64,000 nt of DNA from Allium sativum (Eukaryota; Streptophyta; Magnoliopsida; Asparagales; Amaryllidaceae): the NCBI GenBank assembly GCA_030737875.1, contig CM060911.1, positions 89,672,599-89,736,598 on the forward strand, in the 5' to 3' direction. Below, in pieces: positions 11,881 through 23,079 of this stretch; the stretch's first letter is position 1; the number at the start of each line of letters is the position of its first letter. The position numbers and the translations under genes were made by a program. The notes under the pieces are model-generated. The model worked only from the letters and a program-made list of their open reading frames with translations. It was not told the origin of the DNA and made no database searches.

Positions 11881-13244
11881 TGTGATAGATGAAAATTATT
11901 CCTGTTGTGCGAATTTGAAAAAAAGTGAAAACTGGTCCCATAGATGAATGGGGTTTAGTTAGATAAGTATAAGAGACTAAAAACGATCTTAATTAAATGA
12001 AAGTCAGTGCATTGACAACGATTGTTGGATTATATGATTATCTTAACTTCCGGTATTGTGAAGTTGATTAGGTGCTCGAAAAGAGTTTGACAGCATGCAA
12101 AGTGCAAACATACCAGTTTAAGACTAGGCAAATATTATCCTACATATCGGAGAACACTCAACCTGTTTTATTGATAGGGCACTTTTTTAGTCAGAAATGA
12201 GATTGCAGGTGAAAGGCTATCTATTGAGATGGTGAACGCTGGCACCGTCCTTAATAATTTTCATAAAAACCACGACGCCTAATTAGTGTAGAGCAATACC
12301 TAAGAAACATGAAACACTAACTTCGTAACTGTCATAAATTTAATTTTCTCAAACAGCTAATTAGCTTTCAAGTCACTGTCCTTTTCTGCTCACTTCATTT
12401 ATTCTTATTCACAAGTTTAACTACATACAATTGTAAGTTTCTTTATGGTTTCAGAAATGTATGTTGTTTGGAATGTTTTTGATTGTACACTAATAATAAT
12501 AACATAACAAATCACTGTAAACGACAAAAAGAAAAAGAAAAAGAAAAAAAAGAAACAATATATGTGATAGATGAAAATTATTCCTGTTGTGCGAATTTGA
12601 AAAAAAGTGAAAACTGGTCCCATAGATGAATGGGGTTTAGTTAGATAAGTAGAAGAGACTAAAAACGATCTTAATTAAATGAAAGTCAGTGCATTGACAA
12701 CGATTGTTGGATTATATGAATATCTTAACTTCCGGTATTGTGAAGTTGATTAGGTGCTCGAAAAGAGATTGACAGCATGCAAAGTGCAAACATACCAGTT
12801 TAAGACTAGGCAAATATTATCCTACATATCGGAGACAACTCAACCTGTTTTGTTGATAGGGCACTTTTTTAGTCAGAAATGAGATTGCAGGTGAAAGGCT
12901 GTCTATTGAGATGGTGAACGCTGGCACCGTCCTTAATAATTTTCATAAAAACCACGACGCCTAATTAGTGTAGAGCAATACCTAAGAAACATGAAACACT
13001 AACTTCGTAACTGTCATAAATTTAATTTTCTCAAACAGCTAATTAGCTTTCAAGTCATTGTCCTTTTCTGCTCACTTCATTTATTCTTATTCACAAGTTT
13101 AACTACATACAATTGTAAGTTTCTTTATGGTTTCAGAAATGTATGTTGTTTGGAATGTTTTTGATTGTACACTAATAATAATAACATAACAAATCACTAT
13201 AAACGACAAAAAGAAAAAGAAAAAGAAAAAAAAGAAACAATATA
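11881..13244 (+). repeat. 682-bp tandem duplication inside the Helitron
   Basis: Units start TGTGATAGATG at 11881 and 12563 and end in a purine run (AAGAAAAAGAAAA) followed by AGAAACAATATA. They are very similar by eye. The purine run at the junction could have promoted slippage. No coding function is seen. Confidence 0.88.
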
Positions 13245-13944
13245 GTGCACTATCATGGAGGGCACTATTATACTGATAATTCAACAAGAATCCATGCATA
13301 ATGAATTGTCAAGGTACCATGTAAACAAATTGGACAAACTATAAATGTTACGTATCACCTATTCATGAAGTTGTATTTGTGAGTTCCTTAATATTCACTC
13401 TTAGGTCCTCAGCAAATTTTTAATTACAATTTTGTTATATGATCTCTCCAATGTAGTTCAATAATGAAGCCTATATATTTAATGTACGACCAACATTTCT
13501 TCTTTTTTAGAGAATATCAGCAGCAACTTAATTTCATTTTTGTAAGCTAGGCTTCAAAGCACATTTGAGAAAACAATCCCACAACTGCTGCTATTGTAAA
13601 TTTTATGAACACTTTTACTTTTTTAGACCGAATTCAAAAGTTGTCATATTGAACTTTTTTGCAATTATTTATATTTTTGTACAATCACCTCAAAATAATT
13701 TGTTGGATTTCAAATCACGTATAATGTCTGAATGCATTGTTTTATTTATAGAAACTATAAATTACCATGACGGTTCCTCTTATTCAGATGATTTTTTATT
13801 GGTTCTAATTTCTAAACCATTTTTCTTTTATTGTCGTTAATTAATCAGTCTCCCGAAATTATTTCATAGCACTACTTCTATAATGATTAACATATTTTAT
13901 AAATAATCAATGGGAGTCTATTCGGACACAAAATTTTGACACAA
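13129..13944 (+). repeat. 0.8-kb segment duplicated again at 15184-15992
   Basis: From GGTTTCAGAAATG to the first third of the MITE, the sequence recurs at 15184-15992 in the same orientation. The second copy stops inside the MITE, so it was made after the MITE had inserted. Confidence 0.85.
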
Positions 13945-14077
13945 ATTGAGGGATATAAAATCTCAACTGTTGGATTGCACCCTGATTTACGCCCCTCATA
14001 TAAAGACAAATTGATCTAATGACTGAGATTTGTGTCTCTTGATTTGTGTCAGATTTTTGTGTTCAAATAGCCGCTCC
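13912..14077. mobile_element. 166-bp MITE with imperfect terminal inverted repeats
   Basis: The ends GGGAGTCTATTCGGACACAA and, in reverse complement, GGAGCGGCTATTTGAACACA form an inverted repeat that continues into GACACAAAT. The direct repeat AATAATCAAT flanks both sides (13902-13911, 14078-14087). A 9-10 bp duplication fits a Mutator-like non-autonomous element. No coding capacity. Confidence 0.8.
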
Positions 14078-15183
14078 AATAATCAATATACTACATTTGA
14101 TTTAATTGTTTTTTCTAAATAATTAACGCTTCACAACTTTTGCATTTATATCAGATAAAAAGTTACAAATATATATCAATTTACTAAGAAATTTTGGTTT
14201 CTTACAAACAACAAACAACAGGAAAATAGTGTGAAGGACAAAAAGAACAAAAAATTATGTCAAAAGGACTAGAGGCAAAAATATTAGCCAAAAGGACAAA
14301 GTTTAGAGTAAACTATAAAATGCTAGTGGGCCCCTGGATTCCACTACTTAGTGTAAATTTGTCCTTGAGGATAAAATTTTTGTTGACCGTTCTTATGGAT
14401 AAATTTTTGTTTGACTTTGTCCTTGTACCTAAAAATCCCTTCTTACAAATAAAACTACATGTACGTTATCCTTAGTTTATCCTGCAAAAACAAAGATGAT
14501 TTTCTTGGTGGCATCGCTTGGTAGAATACTTATAAGAAAATTTCTAATGGTTTTTATGTGTAATATTCATTTATTACTCCTATTTTAGATCAAATACATA
14601 AATTGTTCATTGAATTTTCAGATGAAGTGTAAACCACAATTAATATTTTACCAGCTAGATTATTGTCTAATATCTAAGATTTTAACTTTTCATGACATCA
14701 CCATTGAACCCCAGGGTAGGTACAATCATTAATGTCATATCATTTTATCATGTTCTTTTAGCCCTTTTCTGATGATTGATATAAACATAAGACAGTATTT
14801 ATCAATTCAACATGCGAGAAATTTTATATTCAATAATTTTGATAGGGCATCGAGAGGATTGTTCTTTCAGCAGTTAATGAGATTGATCAAGACGGAATTC
14901 AAGCTTCATATTCAAAATTTTGAGATCAATAGTTTTAGAGATGTCGCATATTCAATTCTAGAAGGTTTGTAACACTTGCTTTGATTACTTCTACCATTAC
15001 CTTTAAAGTTCCAGTTAATTTTCTGATCTCTCCTTATTTCTTCCATGTTTGTTCTTTTCTGCAGTATGCGTGCGCTTCCTATTATGTTTTATTTTTCTTC
15101 ATTTTTTTTGTTCCCCCATGCTCCTGCCTCTCTAATATTTTATCGAACCAACCACTATCATCTTTCTTGCACATCTCTCTTAA

Positions 15184-15992
15184 GGTTTCAGAAATGTATG
15201 TTGTTTGGAATGTTTTTGATGGTACACTAATAATAATAACATAACAAATCACTGTAAACGACAAAAAAATAATAATAAATAAACAATATAGTGCACTATC
15301 ATGGAGGGCACTATTATACTGATAATTCAACAAGAATCCATGCATAATGAATTGTCAAGGTACCATGTAAACAAATTGGACAAACTGTAAATGTTACGTA
15401 TCACCTATTCATGAAGTTGTATTTGTGAGTTCCTTAATATTCACTCTTATGTCCTCAGCAAATTTTTAATTAGGATTTTGTTATATGATCTCTCCAATGT
15501 AGTTCAATAATGAAGCCAATATATTTAATGTACGACCAACATTTCTTCTTTTTTAGAGAATATCAGCAGCAACTTCATTTCATTTTTGTAAGCTAGGCTT
15601 CAAAGCACATTTGAGAAAACAATCCCACAACTGCTGCTATTGTAAATTTTATGAACACTTCTACTTTTTTAGACAGAATTCAAAAGTTGTCATATTGAAC
15701 TTTTTTGCAATTATTTATATTTTTGTACAATCACCTCAAAATAATTTGTTGGATTTCAAATCACGTATAACGTCTGAATGCGTTGTTTTATTTATAGAAA
15801 CTATAAATTACCATGACGGTTCCTCTTATTCAGATGTTTTTTTATTGGTTCTCATTTCTAAACCATTTTTCTTTTATTGTCGTTAATTAATCAGTCTCCC
15901 GAAATTATTTCATAGCACTACTTCTATAATAATTAACATATTTTATAAATAATCAATGGGAGTCTATTCGGACACAAAATTTTGACACAAAT
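15184..15992 (+). repeat. Second copy of the 13129-13944 segment
   Basis: Same orientation and high similarity. It includes only the left 35 bp of the MITE (15958-15992) with its left flank AATAATCAAT, and then unrelated sequence begins. Confidence 0.85.
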
Positions 15993-16913
15993 CAGCCTAC
16001 CATCTTACTCTCTAAGACAATTTGTCCACGATCTTCCCACAGAAGAAATTGCATCCACTCATAGTGTAAATAGTAGTTATTTCGTACCACCCTCTTCTAC
16101 TTTGGTTTGTTATCACGCTCTACTTTGATATGCTACAATCTTATTTCCAACCTTCCCGCTTTTATTTTTTCATCCACTTTGTTCCTTTTTCACTTATTTA
16201 AAGATTTCAATTGTTGTGCAATCAATGTCTACCAAATTGATATGAATAGTAATTTGCTTATCTAATCGGTTGGCTCTGATCGGTTCATTTTTATAGTACC
16301 CCTATATATGCATCGTTCTCATATGGCCGTATCATGTACGTTTGGTAACTTTACAGTTCGACCTTTTGATAATGCGAATCGACTTTTGAGGGAATATATT
16401 CCTACTTTGTATCATTGGATTGCTCGGTTTGGTGTTTAATTCTACCTCATTATTAACAGTCTTAAAGTAAACAGTATCAAAATTGATGGTCAACTTGAAA
16501 TTGTGATGCTTGTGCTGCTTGCTGCTTTGAATAACTTGCCTTTAAAGATGCCACTTCGCCCATGTTCGAGCCACTCTCAATTTATACTTTACGTTCCTAC
16601 CCGGTTAATTGCTTTGTTCATATTATACGGTTATTGGTTGCTCCTAAATCGGGTTGTGCTCCAGTTAAAGTATCAAATGTCTATCCATTGGGAATTCCAT
16701 TATAAAACAAACCAACACTGCAAATCAACTTTTGTCGCACCTATCGTTATATACCATAACATATAGATCTTCAAATTCCGCAACCGTATGTCCCTGTTGT
16801 TTGTACATCCATACTGTACATGATGCTGTGTTGCAGCTTCAGTTATTTCCCTTTCTCTTTGACATACCTTACTATCCGCCTTTTCCAGATCGTGATCAGC
16901 ATCTACCTTCAAC

Positions 16914-18335
16914 ATGAAACGCTACGATACTGCTGACAAGCGTAAATCAACCGCGGACCCGCTTTCCAATGTCATCGATGTTATGCACTCAAGCGTTGAG
17001 CATGTTAGGTCAACTACAAATACTCAACCAGAAGGGGCATTTGCTTCCCAACCAAATCCCACTTTCCGTGCAAATAGTGAGCTGTCATCTTCGTCTGTCG
17101 CTAATGTAAATGTTACATGAATTTTTGCACAACCAGGTAACTATACAAAACTTCTCTCCCTTCCTACAACCTAATGTTCCATGCCTGCAGGCTACACCTC
17201 CTTCGGTTTCCGCCCGTTCTTCAAAAGTTGCGTTAGCTAAGTCTCACAAATCAATTCTAAGGTCGTTTTCTGCAAGTGTTAAGGAGTTTGCAGCAACCAA
17301 CATTAAATTGTCCTCCCCGTCCGAATATCAACGACATACGCTCGATGGTTCAAACGTTACACACCCTTCTGCTCCACCAGCAGATAGCACTTCATTGTCC
17401 ACACCTTCAGTCCCTCCTGCCATGGTTACAAATAAGCGTACTCCTGTTCGTACATCCTGCCCTACCAACCAAATCAACCATCCACGTGTAATGGCGTATG
17501 GCGGTAACTTCCTGCTTTCTTTCTTCTATGTTGTGCATTCAATGCTTTTTCTTACTGTAATTAATGTAAGTTTCCTCTGCATTAGAAAAACGGTTGAACA
17601 GGCTGAATAGAAGTGCGTTTATACGCCACAACAACATCTACTCAACCAAAGTTTCGAAGCATGGTATGTTGCTACTGAGTTCACCCTACGTATATACGCT
17701 TTACGTTCACACGATTGTTCTTTAATGCAAAACAATTGTACTTGCTTCCAGCTGCTGGTTTGTTTGCCCCGTCACCGGAAGAGGGGAATGAAAGACTAAA
17801 TTTCCCCCACTCTAACTCCACAAAACACGATAAGGTTTGGCGTTGTGTTCCCAACTGTTTTTCTATCTAACATATTCAAATTTCCTATTCCAGTGTGCTT
17901 GCGGCCTTCTCCCAAGACAGTCGTAATGCAACAATTTGCATTCTTAATTGCAGGATATTGAGCACACTTCACTCCGTACAAGAAAGAAACGTTGCTCCCC
18001 TTTAACACAATCTAATGTTAAACGTCCCCGAATCAATGCACAAGCTCAACCTTCTGTTGTTTACCCCTTTAAAAGGACGGAGGCTACAACCCCAGCTTGC
18101 GGTCTCAATGTCTCGATTCGTACAACAGCCCAAAGCACAATGCGTCCTAAATCCCTCCTTCAAGAGATAGGTCATGCCCCAAATGTTATAACAAACCGTG
18201 AATTGAGTTCGGTGTTTTCCCAACGTAACATTTGTACACATTTTCCTATGTATACAGCCAATTGGAAGAAACGCCGAGACAGAGTTCGTGCTATGCATTC
18301 AAAGAATATGTACACATCGAGAAATGTGCCAAATG
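16914..18335 (+). CDS. Putative N-terminal exons of Helitron RepHel
   Basis: Open segments at 16914-17120, 17110-17610 and 17948-18335 are rich in Ser, Pro and basic residues and lie on the coding strand directly upstream of the conserved RepHel domains. Plausible splice sites are an acceptor TTAATTGCAG near 17953 and a donor AAATG/GTACGC at 18335/18336, pairing with an acceptor CTCCTCAG near 18433. Plant RepHel proteins have poorly conserved, low-complexity N-termini, so homology cannot prove this. Exon borders and the start codon (ATG at 16914 proposed) are uncertain. Confidence 0.45.
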
Positions 18336-18441
18336 GTACGCATTTAACTGTAATGAATCTTTATAGATTTTTGCGACAACAAATTTATAGATTTTTGCGA
18401 CAAACCTAATTGTTGTTCCCATTTTCTCCTCAGCATGCAGC

Positions 18442-20106
18442 ATGTTCTTAGGTCCAGATATGCCGTTGCATTCCTTTAACGTATCACGTGCCGGCAATAA
18501 GCACAGAACAATTAACGTTATGTCCGGATATGACTTCCGTCTTCGAAGTCCCTTAGGCAATGTTTTCTGCACCGTGCCTGAGCTGGGTACAGATAACATG
18601 CACCAACGTACGTTTGCACGCTTTTTTTTGTGCATGTCATATTATATGTTACCTTATGAACAAATCATATGTCGTCTGCTATTCCTTACAGGTCGTATAT
18701 TTAAATCATGGGATTTTGGACCCCCTACCACAACTTGCCCAGATTGCGCTGCAGTCGTGTGGTATGAAGAGAGAAATAGGAAGATAGACGGTTTAGAATC
18801 CTGCAAATTCTCACTATGTTGCCAGGGGGGCAAAGTATGCTTGCCACTACTAAAACAAACCCCTCCTTTGCTACGGAGTTTGTTGGATTATAGTCAGGGT
18901 GGAAAAGCCTCACGTTTTCGTGACCAAATCTGGGTTTATAACTCTATGTTTGCATTCACATCAATGGGTGGTCGTGTCGATAATGCTGTAAATGATGGTA
19001 AGGGAGTTTACGTTTTTCGACTAAATGGTCAAAACCACCATAAAATCGGATCTCTCTTACCAGTCGATGGTAGACCTAAATTTGCACAACTCTATATATA
19101 TGATACTGAAAACGAAAGAGAGAATAAGTATCATGCATGTGGCGGTGGTGGAAATAAAGATGTTGATCCAATATTAATAGATAAGTTGATCGCAATGTTT
19201 GATGAAACAAATGAACTTACAAAGGTCTTCCGAATGGCAAGGGACCGATTTAAACAAACTGATTTGCACAATGTTAGCATCCGAATTATTGGAATTAGAA
19301 ACAATGATGGAAGACAATATAACTTACCTACCTCTTCCGAAGTAGCTGCTTTAATTGTTGGGAATAACCATCAAGTGGACGTACATAGAGATATTGTCCT
19401 TCAGGAAAGAACAGGTGTGCTGCGACGTATAAATGAAAAACATCCAACCTTTATGGCAATGCAATACCCAATTCTTTTTCCATATGCCGAAGATGGGTAC
19501 AGACCATATACTGAATATCGCACTACTCAATATGCATCCGATGGTAAGAGAATGTACGTTACAATTCGTGAGTATTATGCTTTTAGGTTGCAGAATAGGG
19601 AGATTGAAGGACAAACGTTGATTACAGGTGGTCGTTTGTTTCAGCAATATATTGTCGATGCATATACCAGTATTGAAGAAGAGAGAGTACGATGGATTAG
19701 AACCAATCAATCTACCATCCGCTCAGAATTATACAAGGGATTGCAGGATGCTGTCATTGCTGGGGATACGTCAGCTAAATCCATTGGTAAGCGTACGGTT
19801 TTACCTTCAAGCTTCACAGGAGGACCTAGGTATATGGTTCAAAATTATCAGGATGCAATAGCAATTTGTCGATGGGGTGGCTGTCCCGATTTGTTCCTCA
19901 CTTTCACTTGCAACCCAAAATGGCCTGAAATCAAATACATGCTTGACAAAATTCCAGGACAAAGACCCGAACATCGCCCTGACTTAATTTCCCGGGTGTT
20001 CCATATAAAACTTAAGCAATTCATCCAGGATATATATGAAAACAATCATTTTGGTCGACCAAAAGCAGGTATCGTCTGTCGTTTCTTAATGTATAAAGGC
20101 ATATAA
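18442..20106 (+). CDS. Helitron RepHel, first part: zinc finger and Helitron-like N domain
   Basis: This is the replicase half of the rolling-circle transposase. A CPDC pair followed by SLCC and GKVCLP (about residues 95-135) forms the zinc-finger-like motif seen in plant RepHel. RIIGIRNNDGRQYNLPTSSEVA and the run from REYYAFRLQ through FLTFTCNPKWPEI to NNHFGRPKA are Helitron-like N-domain sequence. An 84-bp candidate intron (18608-18691, donor GTACGT, acceptor CTTACAG) keeps the frame even if retained. The frame ends at 20106 only because it runs into a 111-bp GT-AG intron (20069-20179); splicing joins ..RPKA to VIYTIEFQKRG. The ATG at 18442 may be internal, since exons probably exist upstream. 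Confidence 0.88.
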   Translation: MFLGPDMPLHSFNVSRAGNKHRTINVMSGYDFRLRSPLGNVFCTVPELGTDNMHQRTFARFFLCMSYYMLPYEQIICRLLFLTGRIFKSWDFGPPTTTCPDCAAVVWYEERNRKIDGLESCKFSLCCQGGKVCLPLLKQTPPLLRSLLDYSQGGKASRFRDQIWVYNSMFAFTSMGGRVDNAVNDGKGVYVFRLNGQNHHKIGSLLPVDGRPKFAQLYIYDTENERENKYHACGGGGNKDVDPILIDKLIAMFDETNELTKVFRMARDRFKQTDLHNVSIRIIGIRNNDGRQYNLPTSSEVAALIVGNNHQVDVHRDIVLQERTGVLRRINEKHPTFMAMQYPILFPYAEDGYRPYTEYRTTQYASDGKRMYVTIREYYAFRLQNREIEGQTLITGGRLFQQYIVDAYTSIEEERVRWIRTNQSTIRSELYKGLQDAVIAGDTSAKSIGKRTVLPSSFTGGPRYMVQNYQDAIAICRWGGCPDLFLTFTCNPKWPEIKYMLDKIPGQRPEHRPDLISRVFHIKLKQFIQDIYENNHFGRPKAGIVCRFLMYKGI

Positions 20107-20179
20107 ATTATTTAGGCTGCTTTATTTGTTACTCTTTTATTATCCTATCTTTTAACTTACAAACTGTCTACACTTGCAG

Positions 20180-20394
20180 TTATTTACACAATAGAGTTTC
20201 AAAAACGTGGATTGCCACATGCTCATATCTTACTGTTTCTACACGCCGATGACAAGCCTAAAACCCCATTACAAGTTGATAGGATCATCAGTGCCGAGGT
20301 ACCCGATCCTATTGTTGATCCACTTGGTTATAAAGCAGTTGGCCAGTTTATGGTTCACGACCCGTGCGGTGTGGCTTATAAAAAGGCATAGTGC
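20180..20394 (+). pseudogene. RepHel exon with HUH motif, ending in an in-frame stop
   Basis: After the 111-bp intron the frame continues VIYTIEFQKRGLPHAHILLFLH. The His-Ala-His at 20218-20226 is the HUH metal-binding motif of the Rep nuclease. VGQFMVHDPCGVAYKKA follows, and then TAG at 20389-20391, directly before CMEGDVCGKHYPK, which is normally continuous in plant RepHel. The frame is otherwise unbroken into the next segment. Either this copy carries one nonsense mutation, or the base is a sequencing error. Confidence 0.85.
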
Positions 20395-23079
20395 ATGGAA
20401 GGTGATGTCTGTGGTAAGCATTATCCAAAGTCTTTAACGAATGAAACTACTTTTGACAAAGATGGTTTCCCTATCTATAAACGTCGTCCGAATGGTCATT
20501 CTATCCAAACATCAACAGAGATTAAATTTGATAGTCGATGGATAGTGCCACATAACGTGGATTTGATAGTCAAGCACAACGCACATATAAATGTCGAGGT
20601 ATGTAATAAAACTAGATCCGTCAAATATTTGTTCAAGTATATCAACAAAGGACATGCTAAAGCAACGGTGGTCATCCAAGAAACAGTGAACGATAAACAA
20701 ACAACAAAAGGCGATGTTGATGAAATTAAAAATTATCTTGATTGTCGGTATATTTCAGCATCGGAAGCATGTTGGCGTGTGTTTCAGTTTGACGTGCAAT
20801 ATCGTAAACCTTCTGTGCAAAGACTACCTTTCCATCTGCCTAATGAGCATACAGTTACTTTCAATGATAACGATACCATATCCCACATTGTAAGTCAACC
20901 TAACGTCGATAAAACCATGTTCACTGAGTGGATGAAAACAAACAGCATTAATGCAGATGCTAGATGTTTAACTTATGTCGATTTCCCAATGAAATGGGTA
21001 TGGTACAAAGATGATAAGGTATGGAAAAGAAGGCAACAAGGTGAAAAAATAGGTAGAATGTATTACGCACATCCTACGTCCGGAGAACGGTTTTATTTGC
21101 GTATGCTACTTAATGTGGTGAAGGGACCGACGTGTTATGAAGATATCAGAACAGTTAACGGTACGTTGTATAATGACTTCCAATCTGCATGCGTTGCTCT
21201 AGGACTTTTAGAGAATGACAATGAATGGAATGAAGCTTTGTCTGAAGCCGGTAATTGGTCATCTGGTAAAGGTTTACGACAAATGTTTGCAACGATGCTT
21301 ATATTTTGTGAGATTTCAACTCCATTTGAGGTATGGAACAAAAATTGGGAATTGATGTCTGATGATGTGCAATGGTATCAACGACGTCTTAGAAACCAAC
21401 CAACTTTAACATTAACGGATACAGAAATTAAAAACTATTGCTTAATGGATATCGAAAACATGTTGAATGTAAACAATCGATCCTTAGCCGACTTTCCATG
21501 TATGCCCACTCCAAATTTTTCATTGCACCGTCCATACCATAACAGACTTATTGAAGAGGAACTAAGTTACGACTGCGTTGGTTTAGAGCAAGAGGCATCC
21601 ACAATGTTATCTCAACTCAATGTCGAGCAGATGAATGTGTTCGATGTTGTCTCCACAGCAGTAAACAACAAGTTAGGTGGATTTTTCTTCGTATATGGTA
21701 GCGGGGGTACCGGGAAAACTTTTCTATGGAAAACGTTGATAACGATGATGCGTTCTCAAGGTAAGATTGTCCTAGCAGTTGCTTCGTCCGGTATAGCATC
21801 GCTCCTTCTTCCAGGTGGCAGAAAGGCTCATTCTAGATTTAAAATACCAATTGACGTAGGAGAAGACACGACGTGTGGTATTCCAAAACAATCCAATCTT
21901 GCAAAGCTCATAGTGCAAACGGATCTTATTATATGGGATGAGGCTCCTATGGTCCATCGCAATTCATTGGAAGCTTTTGATCGAACCCTTAGAGATTTAA
22001 TGGACGACGGTGTTAACTGTTTAGCTGAACATATATTTGGTGGGAAAACTGTATTGTTGGGTGGTGACTTCCGACAAGTATTGCCCGTCGTTCCTAAAGG
22101 ATCACGCAATACAATCGTTCAATCTTCCATTAATCAATCACCGTTATGGTCCAAATGTCATGTATTCAAGTTAAACATCAACATGCGTCTACGGTGCACG
22201 GACACTGCGTTTGCTGAAGTTGTAAAACTCGAAGAATTTAGCAATTGGGTTTTGGCTGTAGGTGATGGAAAGGTCCCTGCCATTGCATTGCAGGACGATG
22301 CAGACCCAACGTGGATTAAAATACCACCTCACTTATTGATTACTCCAACAGATGATGCTATCATGAACATTGTTGATAGTACTTATCCTGATCTCCAACG
22401 ACGACTTCATGAAGCTGATTATCTGCGCACTCGATGCATTTTGGCACCAACTAATGATTGTGTCGAAGAAATTAATACTTTCATCACTACATCTCTTTCC
22501 GGATCTTTGACTACGTATCTTAGTGCTGACACAATAAGCCCATCATCAGAAGGAATTGAGGATCAACACATACTATTTCCTACTGAGTTTTTGAACACCC
22601 TACAAGTATCTGGTGTTCCAAATCATAGACTTAACCTCAAACTTGGTATTCCAATCATGCTGTTACGAAATTTAAATCAAAGTATAGGACTTTGTAATGG
22701 AACGCGTTTGATTGTTACTCAGCTGGCATCAAAAGTGGTTGAAGCAAAGATAATCACTGGTGCAAATGTTGGCAACACCGTGCTGATTCCTCGGATTGTA
22801 CATACATCGTCAAACACGAAATGGCCATTCATCCTACGACGCTTACAGTTTCCAATAAAAGTTTGCTTCGCAATGACTATTAACAAAAGTCAAGGACAAA
22901 CATTAGACAATGTCGGTGTCTACTTACCTAGACCGGTTTTTTCCCATGGCCAACTGTATGTTGCTGTCTCCCGGACTGCATCGCACAACGGCCTAAAGAT
23001 TCTTATTAAGCCGCAAGGTGCAGAGGAACCTGGATGTACTGAAAATATTGTTTACCGTGAAATATCCGACAACTTATAG
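20395..23079 (+). CDS. Helitron RepHel, second part: Rep tyrosines and PIF1-type helicase
   Basis: This 894-residue open frame holds the Rep catalytic tyrosines in KYLFKYINKG (about residues 76-85; Tyr codons at 20626 and 20638). A superfamily 1 helicase of the PIF1/RRM3 type follows: Walker A GSGGTGKT (about 435), Walker B IIWDEAP (about 511), GGDFRQVLPV (about 554), RCILAPTNDCVEEIN (about 680), INKSQGQTL (about 828) and YVAVSR (about 855). The helicase unwinds DNA behind the Rep nick during rolling-circle transposition. The ATG at 20395 is simply the first after the TAG at 20389; the natural protein is continuous with the upstream exon. All helicase motifs look intact. Confidence 0.93.
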   Translation: MEGDVCGKHYPKSLTNETTFDKDGFPIYKRRPNGHSIQTSTEIKFDSRWIVPHNVDLIVKHNAHINVEVCNKTRSVKYLFKYINKGHAKATVVIQETVNDKQTTKGDVDEIKNYLDCRYISASEACWRVFQFDVQYRKPSVQRLPFHLPNEHTVTFNDNDTISHIVSQPNVDKTMFTEWMKTNSINADARCLTYVDFPMKWVWYKDDKVWKRRQQGEKIGRMYYAHPTSGERFYLRMLLNVVKGPTCYEDIRTVNGTLYNDFQSACVALGLLENDNEWNEALSEAGNWSSGKGLRQMFATMLIFCEISTPFEVWNKNWELMSDDVQWYQRRLRNQPTLTLTDTEIKNYCLMDIENMLNVNNRSLADFPCMPTPNFSLHRPYHNRLIEEELSYDCVGLEQEASTMLSQLNVEQMNVFDVVSTAVNNKLGGFFFVYGSGGTGKTFLWKTLITMMRSQGKIVLAVASSGIASLLLPGGRKAHSRFKIPIDVGEDTTCGIPKQSNLAKLIVQTDLIIWDEAPMVHRNSLEAFDRTLRDLMDDGVNCLAEHIFGGKTVLLGGDFRQVLPVVPKGSRNTIVQSSINQSPLWSKCHVFKLNINMRLRCTDTAFAEVVKLEEFSNWVLAVGDGKVPAIALQDDADPTWIKIPPHLLITPTDDAIMNIVDSTYPDLQRRLHEADYLRTRCILAPTNDCVEEINTFITTSLSGSLTTYLSADTISPSSEGIEDQHILFPTEFLNTLQVSGVPNHRLNLKLGIPIMLLRNLNQSIGLCNGTRLIVTQLASKVVEAKIITGANVGNTVLIPRIVHTSSNTKWPFILRRLQFPIKVCFAMTINKSQGQTLDNVGVYLPRPVFSHGQLYVAVSRTASHNGLKILIKPQGAEEPGCTENIVYREISDNL

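Larger units (their letters stand above)
9990..16900 (+). other. Helitron 5' region without a recognisable gene
   Basis: AT-rich. It contains a 159-bp tandem duplication (10255-10572), a 682-bp tandem duplication (11881-13244), a dispersed third copy of part of it (15184-15992), a MITE (13912-14077) and a truncated MITE (15958-15992). Short open frames, such as 14772-14972 and 16503-16766, match no family I know. The stretch 16150-16900 is less AT-rich and could be decayed or early-exon sequence of the Helitron gene, but I cannot identify a domain. I looked for an RPA-like ORF, common in plant Helitrons, and did not find one. Confidence 0.6.

Noticed and set aside
16320..16760. Possible RPA-like ORF upstream of RepHel
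   Set aside because: The frame MAVSCTFGNFTVRPFDNANR.. is short and stops early, and I could not see OB-fold or zinc-finger signatures.
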